Counted from the first letter of the stretch, positions 15,411 through 24,387 are shown. The stretch: 38,065 bases of DNA from an uncultured Clostridium sp. (GCA_900557045.1 USQY01000012.1:1-38065), one strand, 5' to 3'. Numbers and translations are program-made. Notes: generated from the sequence alone by a model not told the origin.

Positions 15411-15538
15411 AGTAGGCAAAATAAAATATATTAAAATGCAGTGGATGTGCAGTTTGGGAGCGTGAGCACTAATACATTTTAACAAATCCAAACGACCAGC
15501 AAAGGAACGAAATTTTAATATATTTTATTTTGCTGACT
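15411..15538. repeat. Palindromic element between iscR and the desulfurase gene
   Basis: Perfect 22-bp inverted repeats lie at 15416-15437 and 15512-15533, and imperfect pairing extends outward. The interior is G-rich and holds a nested GTTTGG/CCAAAC pairing. Its centre (TGCAGTGGA) resembles the centre of the 171-bp elements (TGCGGTGGA). It is probably a MITE-like or structured non-coding element. There is no ORF in the 360-base gap. Confidence 0.65.
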
Positions 15539-15617
15539 AATTTTATGGCTATCACTCTAAACATAAGAACCACAAATTTTAATGACAAATTTCAAAACTT
15601 TATTTTTTTTGCCACAA

Positions 15618-15657
15618 TTCCTATTGACACACTAGGAAATAGATGTTATAATTCCTA
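15618..15657 (+). promoter_or_regulatory. Desulfurase promoter with putative IscR operator
   Basis: TTGACA at 15624-15629 and TATAAT at 15647-15652 have 17-base spacing. TTCCTA (15618-15623) and TAGGAA (15633-15638) form an inverted repeat around the -35 box, and a third TTCCTA is at 15652-15657. An Rrf2-type repressor site is a plausible reading. Confidence 0.6.
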
Positions 15658-15691
15658 CTAAATAAGTATGAAAAAGGAAGGGAAAACAAAA

Positions 15692-16870
15692 ATGGAAAAT
15701 ATTTATTTTGATAATTCAGCTACAACTAAACTAGATCAATCAGTTTTAGAAGAAATGATACCATATTTAAAGGATGAATATGGAAATGCATCATCAATTT
15801 ATAAAATAGGAAGGAATAATAGATGTGCAATAGAAAATGCAAGAGAAAAGGTTGCTAAAATAATAAATGCAGAACCGCAAGAAATATATTTTACTTCAGG
15901 TGGTACAGAATCTGATAATACAGCAATAAGAGGAATAGCATATGCTAATAGAAAAAAAGGAAATCATATAATTACTTCCAAAATCGAACATCCTGCTATA
16001 CTAGAAACTTGCAAACAGTTAGAAAAAGAAGGGTTTGAAGTTACATATGTAAATGTAAATGAAAATGGAATTCTCAAATTAGATGAACTAAAAAAATCAA
16101 TAAAGAATACTACAATTCTAATTTCTATAATGTTTGCAAATAATGAAATTGGAACAATACAACCAATAGAGAAAATTGGAAAAATTGCTAAAGAGAACAA
16201 CATAGTATTTCACACAGACGCAGTACAAGCAATAGGAAATATAAGAATTGATGTAAAGAGGATGAACATAGATAGTTTATCTATGTCTGCTCACAAATTT
16301 TATGGACCAAAAGGAATAGGTGTTTTATACATGAAAAAAGGTGTGAAATTTGATAAACTTATGAATGGAGGGCATCAAGAAAGAAACAAAAGACCTGGAA
16401 CTGAAAATGTGCCAGCTATTGTAGGACTAGGAAAAGCCATTGAGCTTGCATATGAAAATTTTGATGAGCATAACACAAAAATAAAAGAATTGAGAGATTA
16501 CTATGTATCAGAGGTACAAAAAAGAATTCCATATATAAAAATAAATGGTGATATGGAAAACAGACTTCCTGGTAATAGCAACATTTCCTTTAGATTTATT
16601 GAAGGTGAAGGTTTATTATTAAATTTGGATTTAAAAGGAATATGCGCATCAAGCGGTAGTGCATGTACTAGTGGCTCTTTAGACCCATCACATGTACTTC
16701 TTGCAATTGGACTTCCACATGAAATTGCTCATGGAAGCTTACGAATAAGTATAGGAAAATATAATACAAAAGAAGAAGTCGATTATTTATTAGATAATTT
16801 AGTTGAAATAGTAAAAAGATTGAGAAATATGTCACCTTTATATGATAGTTTTATAAAATCTTTAAATTAA
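15692..16870 (+). CDS. nifS: Cysteine desulfurase (NifS/IscS family)
   Basis: This PLP enzyme takes sulfur from cysteine for iron-sulfur cluster and tRNA thiolation pathways. The 392 residues start MENIYFDNSATTK. They include TSGGTESDN, HTDAVQAIG, SMSAHKFYGPKG (Lys that binds PLP) and the active-site loop SSGSACTSGSLDPSHVL, whose Cys carries the persulfide. ATG 15692 has GGAAGGG nine bases upstream; an in-frame ATG at 15668 lacks a good site. It is followed 42 bases later by the scaffold gene, forming the operon regulated by the Rrf2 protein. The SSGSACTSG loop is of the NifS/class II-like long type. Confidence 0.94.
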   Translation: MENIYFDNSATTKLDQSVLEEMIPYLKDEYGNASSIYKIGRNNRCAIENAREKVAKIINAEPQEIYFTSGGTESDNTAIRGIAYANRKKGNHIITSKIEHPAILETCKQLEKEGFEVTYVNVNENGILKLDELKKSIKNTTILISIMFANNEIGTIQPIEKIGKIAKENNIVFHTDAVQAIGNIRIDVKRMNIDSLSMSAHKFYGPKGIGVLYMKKGVKFDKLMNGGHQERNKRPGTENVPAIVGLGKAIELAYENFDEHNTKIKELRDYYVSEVQKRIPYIKINGDMENRLPGNSNISFRFIEGEGLLLNLDLKGICASSGSACTSGSLDPSHVLLAIGLPHEIAHGSLRISIGKYNTKEEVDYLLDNLVEIVKRLRNMSPLYDSFIKSLN

Positions 16871-16912
16871 GTAAATATAAGAAATAAAAAGTAAAAGGAG
16901 GAAATAATATAT

Positions 16913-17353
16913 ATGGAACCATATAATGATAAGGTTATTGAACATTATTCAAATCCCAGAAATGTTGGAGAAATAGAAAATGCAAGTGGAATAGGTGAAG
17001 TTGGAAATCCTATTTGTGGGGATATTATGAAAATGTATCTTAAAATTGAAAATAATGTTATAACAGACATAAAGTTTAAAACATTTGGATGTGGTGCTGC
17101 AATTGCTACAAGTAGTGTTTCAACAGAACTTATTAAAGGAAAAACAGTGGAAGAAGCATTAAAATTAACTAATAAAGATGTTGTTAATGAACTAGGTGGA
17201 TTACCACCTGTAAAATTGCATTGTTCTGTTTTAGCAGAAGAGGCTATACATGAAGCTATTGCGGATTATTATAGAAAACAAGGTAAGTATTCTGAAGAAG
17301 AAATTAAAAAAATTTGTAATTTAAAAGAACATAAATGTGAACATTGTGGGTAA
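16913..17353 (+). CDS. iscU: Iron-sulfur cluster scaffold protein, IscU/NifU-N type
   Basis: The 146-residue protein provides the site where sulfur from the desulfurase and iron are assembled. The three conserved Cys are in GNPICGD, FGCGAAIA and KLHCSVLAEEA, with the conserved Asp after the first. A C-terminal tail contains three further Cys (ICNLKEHKCEHCG), a feature of some clostridial NifU-like proteins. AAAGGAGG is nine bases before ATG 16913. A weak hairpin (GTAAGT/ACTTAC) follows at 17351-17367. Confidence 0.93.
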   Translation: MEPYNDKVIEHYSNPRNVGEIENASGIGEVGNPICGDIMKMYLKIENNVITDIKFKTFGCGAAIATSSVSTELIKGKTVEEALKLTNKDVVNELGGLPPVKLHCSVLAEEAIHEAIADYYRKQGKYSEEEIKKICNLKEHKCEHCG

Positions 17354-17488
17354 GTAATGAACTTACTCATTTTTAATATAATAAAATAATAATATCTAGG
17401 AAAAATTTAATATATTATTATTTTTGAACTGTGTTGTAAGGTGCAATTCAAAGTCGAAAATACACATATTTGGAATTTTGAAAATAGC

Positions 17489-17517
17489 TTGACTTTTTCT
17501 AAATGAAAATATATAAT
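17489..17517 (+). promoter_or_regulatory. Promoter of the MacB-like ABC transporter gene
   Basis: TTGACT at 17489-17494 and TATAAT at 17512-17517 have a 17-base spacer. A GTCGAAAA string just upstream (about 17452-17459) resembles half of a Spo0A box, but one such string could be chance. Confidence 0.65.
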
Positions 17518-17554
17518 AAGCAATGTTAAATTAATAAAATGTTGGGAGGATACA

Positions 17555-19906
17555 ATGTTACAATTAAGAAATATAAAAAAGAGTTTTAAAACAGGGGATT
17601 TCATACAACATGCTTTAAAAGGAATAAGTTTAGATTTTCGTGAAAATGAATTTGTGGCAATACTTGGAACAAGTGGAAGTGGAAAAACTACATTGCTAAA
17701 TATAATAGGTGGTTTAGACCAATATGATTCAGGAGATTTAATAATAAATGGAAAGTCTACAAAAGACTTTAAAAGTAAAAATTGGGATTCATACAGAAAT
17801 AATTCAGTTGGTTTTATTTTTCAAAGTTATAACTTAATAAGCCATATTTCAGTTTTAGCAAATGTTGAAATGAGTATGACATTAAGTGGAGTTTCATCAA
17901 GAGAAAAAAGAAAAAGGGCATTAGATGTATTAGAAAAAGTAGGACTAAAAGACCATGCAAATAAAAAGCCAAATCAGTTATCAGGTGGTCAAATGCAAAG
18001 AGTTGCTATTGCAAGAGCTTTAGTAAACAATCCAGATATTATTTTAGCAGATGAACCTACAGGTGCATTAGATTCAGAAACTTCAGTACAAATTATGGAT
18101 TTAATAAAAGAAATTGCTAAGGAAAAATTAGTGATAATGGTAACTCACAATCCAGAACTTGCAAAAGAATATGCAACAAGAATTGTAAATATAAAAGATG
18201 GAGAAGTTATAAGTGATTCTAATCCGGTAAGTGAAACTGAAACATTAAATAAAGATTACAAAATGAAGAAAACTTCAATGGGATTTTTCTCAGCTTTAAA
18301 ACTATCTTTTACAAATATATGGACCAAAAAAGGAAGAACATTACTTACTTCTTTTGCATCAAGTATTGGTATAATAGGAATAGCTATAATACTAAGTTTA
18401 TCATCTGGGTTTCAAATTAAAATAGATGAATACATGAAAGATGCAATGGATAAATTTCCTATAATTATTGATACACAAGTTGCGGAAATTGATGAAGAAA
18501 CTATGAAAGAACAATCTGATGAGGTTTCAAGTATTCTGAAAGGAACTGCAGAATATGCAGATACTGATGAGGTTGTATTATATGATTCAACATTTAGCTC
18601 TAAAATACATAACAACATTATTTCAGATGAATATAGAAATTATATAGAAAGTGCAGATAAGAACATTTGTAGTAGTATAGGATATATTCATGTTACATCA
18701 ATGAATGCATTAAGAAAAATTGATAATAAAGTTCAACCAGTTCAATTTTCAGCTGGTATAAACCAACAAGCTCAAAGTACAGCTAATGGTATGACTAATA
18801 TGTCTGTAACAACATATCCAAAAATGCTTGATAAAAATAGAGATTATTTAAAAGAATATTATGATATATTAGAGGGTGAATATCCAAGCAATACAACTGA
18901 TGTTGTTTTAGTTGTAGACAATAAAAATAGAGTAGATATTAAAACAATGAAAAATCTAGGTTTTAATACTGAAAATGGTGAACCAATAAAATTTGAAGAT
19001 ATAGTTGGAACAGAATTAAAAATAGTTTCTAATGATGATTATTATGTTAAAACACAGTATGGTTTTATGCCAAAAAGTAATTATGATGAGATGTATAATT
19101 CAGATGATAATATTACATTAAAAATAGTTGGTATTGTAAGATCAAAACCTAGTGTGAAAATATCATTATTAGCAGGAGGAATTGCATATAGTAATGATTT
19201 GGCAGAACAAATAATAGATAAAAATATTAATTCAGAAATTGTAAAAGCACAACAAGAGGCAGATTACAATATATTTACAAAAGAGAAATTTCAAGATGAA
19301 GATGGAAAAACAAATATGCTTTGGGTTTTAGGTGGAACTAAAATTCCTGCTGCTGCAATTTTATATCCAACATCATTTGATAATAAAGATGAATTAATAC
19401 AATATTTAGATAAATATAATGAAGGAAAAAATAATGATGATAAAGTAATTTATATGGATTTATCTGAAACACTAACAGGAATGACTTCTGGAATAATGGA
19501 TGCAATAACTATTGTTTTAGTAGCATTTTCAGCTATTTCTTTGGTTGTATCTACAATAATGATTGCAATAATTACATATATTTCTGTTTTAGAAAGAACA
19601 AAAGAAATAGGAATTTTACGTGCTATTGGTGCTAGAAAGAAAGATATAACTAGGGTGTTTAATGCAGAAACATTTATTATAGGGTTATGTTCAGGCGGTT
19701 TAGGTATTTTGATTGCAAGGTTGATGTTGATTCCGATAAATAGTGTTTTAAAGGGATTGACTGATTTAGAGAATATAGCTGTGTTAAAACCTATTTATGC
19801 AGTTTTGTTAGTTGCAATTAGTGTAGGATTGACTTTGATTGGTGGATGGATTCCTGCTAAGATGGCTGCAAAGAAGGATCCGGTAAAGGCTTTGAGAACG
19901 GAGTAG
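17555..19906 (+). CDS. MacB-type ABC transporter, ATPase and permease fused
   Basis: The 783-residue protein joins an N-terminal ABC ATPase to an FtsX-like permease. The ATPase has Walker A GTSGSGKTTLLN, signature LSGGQMQRVAIARAL and Walker B ILADEPTGALDSE. One membrane helix follows near residue 260. A large extracytoplasmic domain spans about 280-640, and the last 140 residues hold three membrane helices with the LERTKEIGILRAIGARKKDI segment typical of the MacB/FtsX fold. Such type VII transporters move force from the cytoplasm across the membrane, often to handle peptides or lipoproteins. No accessory fusion protein or sensor is next to it. GGGAGG precedes ATG 17555. Substrate is unknown. 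Confidence 0.9.
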   Translation: MLQLRNIKKSFKTGDFIQHALKGISLDFRENEFVAILGTSGSGKTTLLNIIGGLDQYDSGDLIINGKSTKDFKSKNWDSYRNNSVGFIFQSYNLISHISVLANVEMSMTLSGVSSREKRKRALDVLEKVGLKDHANKKPNQLSGGQMQRVAIARALVNNPDIILADEPTGALDSETSVQIMDLIKEIAKEKLVIMVTHNPELAKEYATRIVNIKDGEVISDSNPVSETETLNKDYKMKKTSMGFFSALKLSFTNIWTKKGRTLLTSFASSIGIIGIAIILSLSSGFQIKIDEYMKDAMDKFPIIIDTQVAEIDEETMKEQSDEVSSILKGTAEYADTDEVVLYDSTFSSKIHNNIISDEYRNYIESADKNICSSIGYIHVTSMNALRKIDNKVQPVQFSAGINQQAQSTANGMTNMSVTTYPKMLDKNRDYLKEYYDILEGEYPSNTTDVVLVVDNKNRVDIKTMKNLGFNTENGEPIKFEDIVGTELKIVSNDDYYVKTQYGFMPKSNYDEMYNSDDNITLKIVGIVRSKPSVKISLLAGGIAYSNDLAEQIIDKNINSEIVKAQQEADYNIFTKEKFQDEDGKTNMLWVLGGTKIPAAAILYPTSFDNKDELIQYLDKYNEGKNNDDKVIYMDLSETLTGMTSGIMDAITIVLVAFSAISLVVSTIMIAIITYISVLERTKEIGILRAIGARKKDITRVFNAETFIIGLCSGGLGILIARLMLIPINSVLKGLTDLENIAVLKPIYAVLLVAISVGLTLIGGWIPAKMAAKKDPVKALRTE

Positions 19907-19938
19907 GTACTAATTATTAATTTCTTTTGCAATTGACC

Positions 19939-20005
19939 GGCAGAAAACTAGTATTATGTAGTCACAAGAATATATATTGTGATTACATAATACTAGTTTT
20001 CTGCC
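19939..20005. repeat. Near-perfect 29-bp inverted repeat
   Basis: Arms 19939-19967 and 19977-20005 pair over 29 positions with one U-G, around a nine-base A+T loop. No T run follows on either strand, so it is not a normal intrinsic terminator. It stands between the transporter and yebC and might stop exonucleases or be a small mobile remnant. Confidence 0.75.
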
Positions 20006-20142
20006 TACTCTACAATATAAAGTGTTTATGAGTAAGTAAGAATTAGAAAAATTTAATAAAAACTCTATAAAAAATAAAAATAGTATGTTATAATAGATTC
20101 AATTATTATTAGAATAAAAACAAATATAGGAGGAATTAAAAA

Positions 20143-20868
20143 ATGAGTGGACATTCAAAATGGCATAACATTGCAGCAAAAAAAGGTAAAGCAGATGCTG
20201 CAAGAGGAAAAGTATTTACAAAATTAGGTAGAGAATTATTAGTAGCAGTAAAACAAGGTGGACCAGATCCATCAGGAAATTCAAAATTAAAAGATGTAAT
20301 AGCAAAATGTAAAGCAGCAAATATGCCAAATGATACAATAAATAATGCAATAAAAAAAGCTTCAGGAGCAGGAAATACTGCAAATTATGAAGAAGTAACA
20401 TATGAAGGATATGGACCAAATGGTGTTGCTGTTATAGTAGAAGGTAGTACAGATAATAAAAACAGAACAGCTGCAGATGTTCGTCATGCATTTGATAAAT
20501 CAGGAGGAAATTTAGGTACATCAGGTTGTGTATCATATATGTTTAATAAAAAAGGTGTAATTGTTATTGATAGAACAACAACAGATATGACTGAAGATGA
20601 TTTAATGATGTTAGCTTTAGAAAGTGGAGCAGAAGATTTTTCTGCAGAAGATGAAGTATATGAAATAACTACAGCACCAGAAGATTTTTCTGCAGTTCGT
20701 GAAAAATTGGAAGAACAAGGATTGGAATTTTTAGAGGCAGAAGTGCAAATGGTTCCAACAACATATACATCATTAGATGAAAATGGAGCAGCAAAAATGC
20801 AAAGATTTCTTGATATGTTAGATGATTTAGATGATGTAACTAATGTTTACCATAACTGGGATGAATAA
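20143..20868 (+). CDS. yebC: YebC/PmpR-family protein
   Basis: This 241-residue protein has the invariant start MSGHSKWHNIAAKKGKADAARGK and the family blocks NMPNDTINNAIKKASG, YEGYGPNGVAVIVE, NRTAADVRHAFDK and GNLGTSGCVSYMFNKKG. The family was named as a transcriptional regulator; members have been linked to translation of proline-rich stretches and to mitochondrial COX1 translation (TACO1). It is a full-length copy. AGGAGG lies before ATG 20143 and a TATAAT at 20089-20094 may be its -10 box. Confidence 0.95.
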   Translation: MSGHSKWHNIAAKKGKADAARGKVFTKLGRELLVAVKQGGPDPSGNSKLKDVIAKCKAANMPNDTINNAIKKASGAGNTANYEEVTYEGYGPNGVAVIVEGSTDNKNRTAADVRHAFDKSGGNLGTSGCVSYMFNKKGVIVIDRTTTDMTEDDLMMLALESGAEDFSAEDEVYEITTAPEDFSAVREKLEEQGLEFLEAEVQMVPTTYTSLDENGAAKMQRFLDMLDDLDDVTNVYHNWDE

Positions 20869-20894
20869 TTTTATAAAATACAGTTCTATTATAG

Positions 20895-20934
20895 AAAAAA
20901 TAAACATACTATATTAATAGTATGTTTATTTTTT
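20895..20934 (+). terminator. yebC terminator
   Basis: A 17-bp stem (20895-20911 with 20918-20934) has a six-base loop; its T-rich distal arm serves as the T run. Confidence 0.8.
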
Positions 20935-20980
20935 GTTGTAAAGCTAAAGTAATCAAAGTAAGGAGAGATATAAACCAAAG

Positions 20981-21892
20981 ATGGATAAAAAAGAAATGAT
21001 TAAAATTACTATATTTAAAAATCTTCCTCCAGAATTAGTAAAAGAAATAGAATGTGTAAATTTTGAAAAAGTAGAAGAAATACGAATTAGGGTGAATAGA
21101 CCAGTTATATTGAAAATGGGATTAAATGAAATTGTTTTAAAACATGGAGTTGATTCAGAAGGAATATTAAATATATTACAAAATTTTTGCAATAGCTCAA
21201 TATATAGTTATCAGAATCAAATATGTGGGGGATTTCTAACAATTCCTGGAGGACATAGAGTAGGTATTAGTGGAAGTGTTATTTTAAAAGATGGAAAGGT
21301 TAGTAATGTTACAAATTTATTTTCACTAAATATAAGAATAGCAAAAGAGATAAAAGGGTGCTGTACACCAATTCTTCAATACATAATAGATATTTCGAAA
21401 AATACTGTATACAATACTTTAATAGTTTCACCACCAGGAGCTGGAAAAACAACAATGTTAAGAGATATAGTTAATAAAATAAGTAATGGAATTCCAGAAA
21501 TAAATTTTAAGGGTATAAATGTGTGTGTGATAGATGAAAGAGGGGAAATTGCTGCTATGCATAAAGGAGTTCCGCAAAATGATATAGGAATAAGAACAGA
21601 TGTGTTAGATAATGTACCAAAAACTATAGGAATAAAAATGGCTGTAAGGTCTTTAGCACCAAAAGTGATTGTAGCAGATGAAATTGGAAATAAAGAGGAT
21701 GCTGAAATTATTAATTATGCAATATGTTCAGGTGTTAAAGGAATTTTTACTGCACATGGAAATAATATTCAAGATTTAAGATATAATCCAGAAATTAGTA
21801 AATTGATTAATTTAGGAGTTTTTGAAAAAATTGTTTTCCTTGATTCAGAAAAAAGAGGATATATAAAAAATGTAGTTCTAAAAAACAGATAA
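20981..21892 (+). CDS. spoIIIAA: Stage III sporulation protein AA, secretion-type ATPase
   Basis: SpoIIIAA is the ATPase of the channel that links mother cell and forespore. The 303 residues include a Walker A motif, VSPPGAGKTTMLRDI, near residue 150, the Walker B-like CVIDERGEIAA, and SLAPKVIVADEIGNKEDAE, as in secretion/pilus ATPases. GGAGAG is about 15 bases from ATG 20981, longer than usual; an in-frame ATG lies at 20996. First gene of an eight-gene operon in the standard order AA to AH. In known sporeformers this operon is transcribed by sigma-E; I could not define that promoter here. Confidence 0.95.
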   Translation: MDKKEMIKITIFKNLPPELVKEIECVNFEKVEEIRIRVNRPVILKMGLNEIVLKHGVDSEGILNILQNFCNSSIYSYQNQICGGFLTIPGGHRVGISGSVILKDGKVSNVTNLFSLNIRIAKEIKGCCTPILQYIIDISKNTVYNTLIVSPPGAGKTTMLRDIVNKISNGIPEINFKGINVCVIDERGEIAAMHKGVPQNDIGIRTDVLDNVPKTIGIKMAVRSLAPKVIVADEIGNKEDAEIINYAICSGVKGIFTAHGNNIQDLRYNPEISKLINLGVFEKIVFLDSEKRGYIKNVVLKNR

Positions 21893-21921
21893 CTAGAATA
21901 TATTGTATAGAGGTGAAAATC

Positions 21922-22443
21922 ATGTATGTGCTTAAATGGATTTTATTGATAGGTGTGTTTTGTACAAGCACAACTATAGGAACTTTAATTTCAAAAAAAT
22001 ATTCTAGTAGAGTTCAAATATTAAAAGAAATAAAAAATGCATTAAATATATTTGAAGTAAAAATTAATTTTTCTTGTGCTACAATTCCAGAAATTTTTAA
22101 TGAAATATCACAAAAGATTAAAGGAAGTGCAGGAAAAATTTTTGCAGATACAGTTGAGATTATTAAAAATAAAGATGCAACTCTTACGGTAGGAGAAGCA
22201 TGGGAAAAGGCTTTAGAAAATAATTCAGAAAATTTAAAAAAAGAAGATGTAGAAAGTATAAAACCATTAGGAAGATTATTAGGAAGCACAGATGTCGATG
22301 GTCAAATAAATCAAATAGAACTGGTGTGTGAATTTTTAGAAGAACAAATAGCACAAGCAACAGAAGAGAAAAATAAAAATGAAAAGCTATACCAAAAATT
22401 AGGAGCTATAGTAGGATTAGTAATAGTAATAGTATTGATATAA
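21922..22443 (+). CDS. spoIIIAB: Stage III sporulation protein AB
   Basis: This 173-residue protein has membrane helices at both ends (residues 1-22 and 155-173) and a helical middle, resembling type II secretion GspF-like parts. The length fits Bacillus SpoIIIAB (171). Conserved features are the W-x-x-A-L segment near 92 and the GRLLGSTDVDGQ block. AGGTG at 21911-21915 points to ATG 21922; the GTG at 21913 overlaps that ribosome site and is unlikely to be the start. Confidence 0.92.
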   Translation: MYVLKWILLIGVFCTSTTIGTLISKKYSSRVQILKEIKNALNIFEVKINFSCATIPEIFNEISQKIKGSAGKIFADTVEIIKNKDATLTVGEAWEKALENNSENLKKEDVESIKPLGRLLGSTDVDGQINQIELVCEFLEEQIAQATEEKNKNEKLYQKLGAIVGLVIVIVLI

Positions 22444-22470
22444 TTTTATATTAGGAGGGCATATATACAT

Positions 22471-22665
22471 ATGAATATTGATTTATTATTCAAGATAGCA
22501 GGAGTAGGTATATTAGTGGCAGTACTACATCAAGTATTAGCAAAAGCAGGAAGAGAAGATCAAGCTATGATGACAACATTAGCAGGATTGGTTATTGTTT
22601 TAACAATGGTAATAAAAGAAATTAGTACTTTATTTACAACTGTAAAAACAATGTTCAATTTATAA
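22471..22665 (+). CDS. spoIIIAC: Stage III sporulation protein AC
   Basis: A very short 64-residue protein with two membrane helices around residues 5-25 and 30-55. The segments GILVAVLHQVLAKAGREDQA and LAGLVIVL are typical of the family. It forms a membrane part of the SpoIIIA complex together with AD and AE. AGGAGG precedes ATG 22471; spoIIIAD follows after 18 bases. Confidence 0.93.
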   Translation: MNIDLLFKIAGVGILVAVLHQVLAKAGREDQAMMTTLAGLVIVLTMVIKEISTLFTTVKTMFNL

Positions 22666-22683
22666 AAGTGGAGGTAAACAATA

Positions 22684-23070
22684 ATGGATATTATAAAAAT
22701 AATAGGTATTGGATTAATCTCGTTAGTAATAACTATTATAGTAAAACAGTACAAGCCTGAATTTGCAGTATATATATCATTAATAGCTGGTGCACTAATA
22801 TTAATGCTAGTTTTTGATAAATTGTCTGAGGTGATTAAATTATTGAATAATTTAGCAAGTAAATCTGCAATTAATAGTAAATTTATTTCATTACTAATTA
22901 AAATAACTGGAATAGCTATACTTACTGAATTTGCAGTAAGCATATGCAAAGATTCCGGAGAAACAGCTATTGCAAATAAAATGGACATAGGTGGAAAAAT
23001 AATGATTATTGCTGTATCTGTGCCAATAATTTCAAGCCTCTTGGAAAATGTTATTAAAATATTACCATAA
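22684..23070 (+). CDS. spoIIIAD: Stage III sporulation protein AD
   Basis: This 128-residue protein has four membrane segments and the conserved KPEFAVYISLIAGALIL near the start. The end VIKILP is encoded in the first unit of a 43-bp tandem repeat that continues into the spacer. GGAGG precedes ATG 22684. Confidence 0.92.
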   Translation: MDIIKIIGIGLISLVITIIVKQYKPEFAVYISLIAGALILMLVFDKLSEVIKLLNNLASKSAINSKFISLLIKITGIAILTEFAVSICKDSGETAIANKMDIGGKIMIIAVSVPIISSLLENVIKILP

Positions 23071-23179
23071 ATTTAACTGCCAAAGAGAAAATATTATTAA
23101 AGTATTACCATAAATTTAACTGTCAAAATAAAGATATTATTAAAGTATTACCATAAATTTAATTGTGAAAAACTAATTA
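23051..23179 (+). repeat. Three tandem 43-bp repeats at the spoIIIAD-AE junction
   Basis: Units start at 23051, 23094 and 23137, each containing ATTACCATAAATTTAA. The first carries the last codons and stop of spoIIIAD, and the next two lie in the spacer. The repeat pushes spoIIIAE 150 bases away, the longest gap but one in the operon. Confidence 0.8.
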
Positions 23180-23220
23180 GTAATAATTCACTTTTTTGGC
23201 AATTAAAAAAAGGAAGAAAA

Positions 23221-24387
23221 ATGAAAAAAATTTTAATTATTTTAATTATTATGCAAACTATTATACTAATAAATCCATTTTGTTTATTTGGCTATACAGA
23301 AGCTACTACTAATAACACAGATGAAATTATAAATATACAAAAAGATACATTAAATATATCAGATTTTATTAATGAATCAGAAAAATATACAAGAGAATCA
23401 ATGCCTGAAATAGATCTAAATAATTTATTATCAAGTGCAATTACAGGAAATATTGATAATGTAAAATTAATTAGATTATTCTGTAGTTTGTTAGGAAAAG
23501 AGGTATTAAGCTCTATTACAGTTATAAGTAGTATAATAGTTATTATTGTAATACACAGCATTTTAAAAAGTATAAGTGATGGATTAGGAAATAAAAGTGT
23601 TGCACAAATTACATATTATGTTCAATATATATTAATAGTAACATTAGTAATGACAAGTTTTGCAGATATAATTAATATGGTAAAAGAATCTATACAAAAT
23701 TTAGTTGGATTTATGAATTCACTAATTCCTATTTTGATTACATTAATGATAACTACAGGAAATATTGTATCAGCAGGAATGCTTCAACCAATAATCTTAT
23801 TTATAATTACAATAATTGGTAACTTTATAGTTAATGTAATAATTCCAATAGTATTAGTTTCAACAGCATTAGGAATAATTTCACAAATATCAGACAAAGT
23901 ACAAATAGATAAATTAGCTAAATTTTTTAAATCAAGCAGCATATGGATATTAGGTATTATACTAACTTTATTTGTAGGAATAACATCTTTAGAAGGAAGT
24001 TTAAGTAGTAGTGTTGATGGAATAACAGCTAAAACAACCAAAGCAGCGGTTTCAAATTTTATACCAGTTGTTGGGAAGATATTAGGAGATGCTGTTGATA
24101 CAGTTATGGGTTGTAGTATCATTTTAAAAAATGCATTAGGCATTGTGGGAGTAATAATTATAATAGGAATTTGTGCAATACCTATATTAAAACTAGTTAC
24201 ACTAATGTCAATGTATTACATAGGAGCAGCACTTTGTCAGCCAATTGCAGATAGCAAAATAATAAAATTATTATCACAAATGGGTGATACATTTAAATTA
24301 TTGTTAGCTATTTTAACAAGTGTTTCTGTAATGCTTATTATAGGCGTAACAGTAGTTATAAAAATATCTAATGCAGGTATTACATGA
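23221..24387 (+). CDS. spoIIIAE: Stage III sporulation protein AE
   Basis: A 388-residue polytopic membrane protein with an N-terminal signal-like helix and an extracytoplasmic stretch to about 90. Several membrane helices follow, with the blocks LVGFMNSLIPILITLMITTG and PVVGKILGDAVDTVMGCS that mark the family. Length is close to the Bacillus protein (399). It is a membrane-embedded part of the channel apparatus. AGGAAG is five bases before ATG 23221. Confidence 0.94.
   Translation: MKKILIILIIMQTIILINPFCLFGYTEATTNNTDEIINIQKDTLNISDFINESEKYTRESMPEIDLNNLLSSAITGNIDNVKLIRLFCSLLGKEVLSSITVISSIIVIIVIHSILKSISDGLGNKSVAQITYYVQYILIVTLVMTSFADIINMVKESIQNLVGFMNSLIPILITLMITTGNIVSAGMLQPIILFIITIIGNFIVNVIIPIVLVSTALGIISQISDKVQIDKLAKFFKSSSIWILGIILTLFVGITSLEGSLSSSVDGITAKTTKAAVSNFIPVVGKILGDAVDTVMGCSIILKNALGIVGVIIIIGICAIPILKLVTLMSMYYIGAALCQPIADSKIIKLLSQMGDTFKLLLAILTSVSVMLIIGVTVVIKISNAGIT

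Noticed and set aside
17451..17460. GTCGAAAA string as a Spo0A box before the ABC transporter
   Set aside because: A single short match in A+T-rich DNA is expected by chance and has no neighbouring second copy.
20216..20419. Leu-rich minus-strand ORF
   Set aside because: It is the antisense of yebC; the Leu-rich product follows from reversed A-rich codons.
23051..23179. Regular repeats considered as a CRISPR array
   Set aside because: Units are contiguous with no unique spacers and no cas genes are present.
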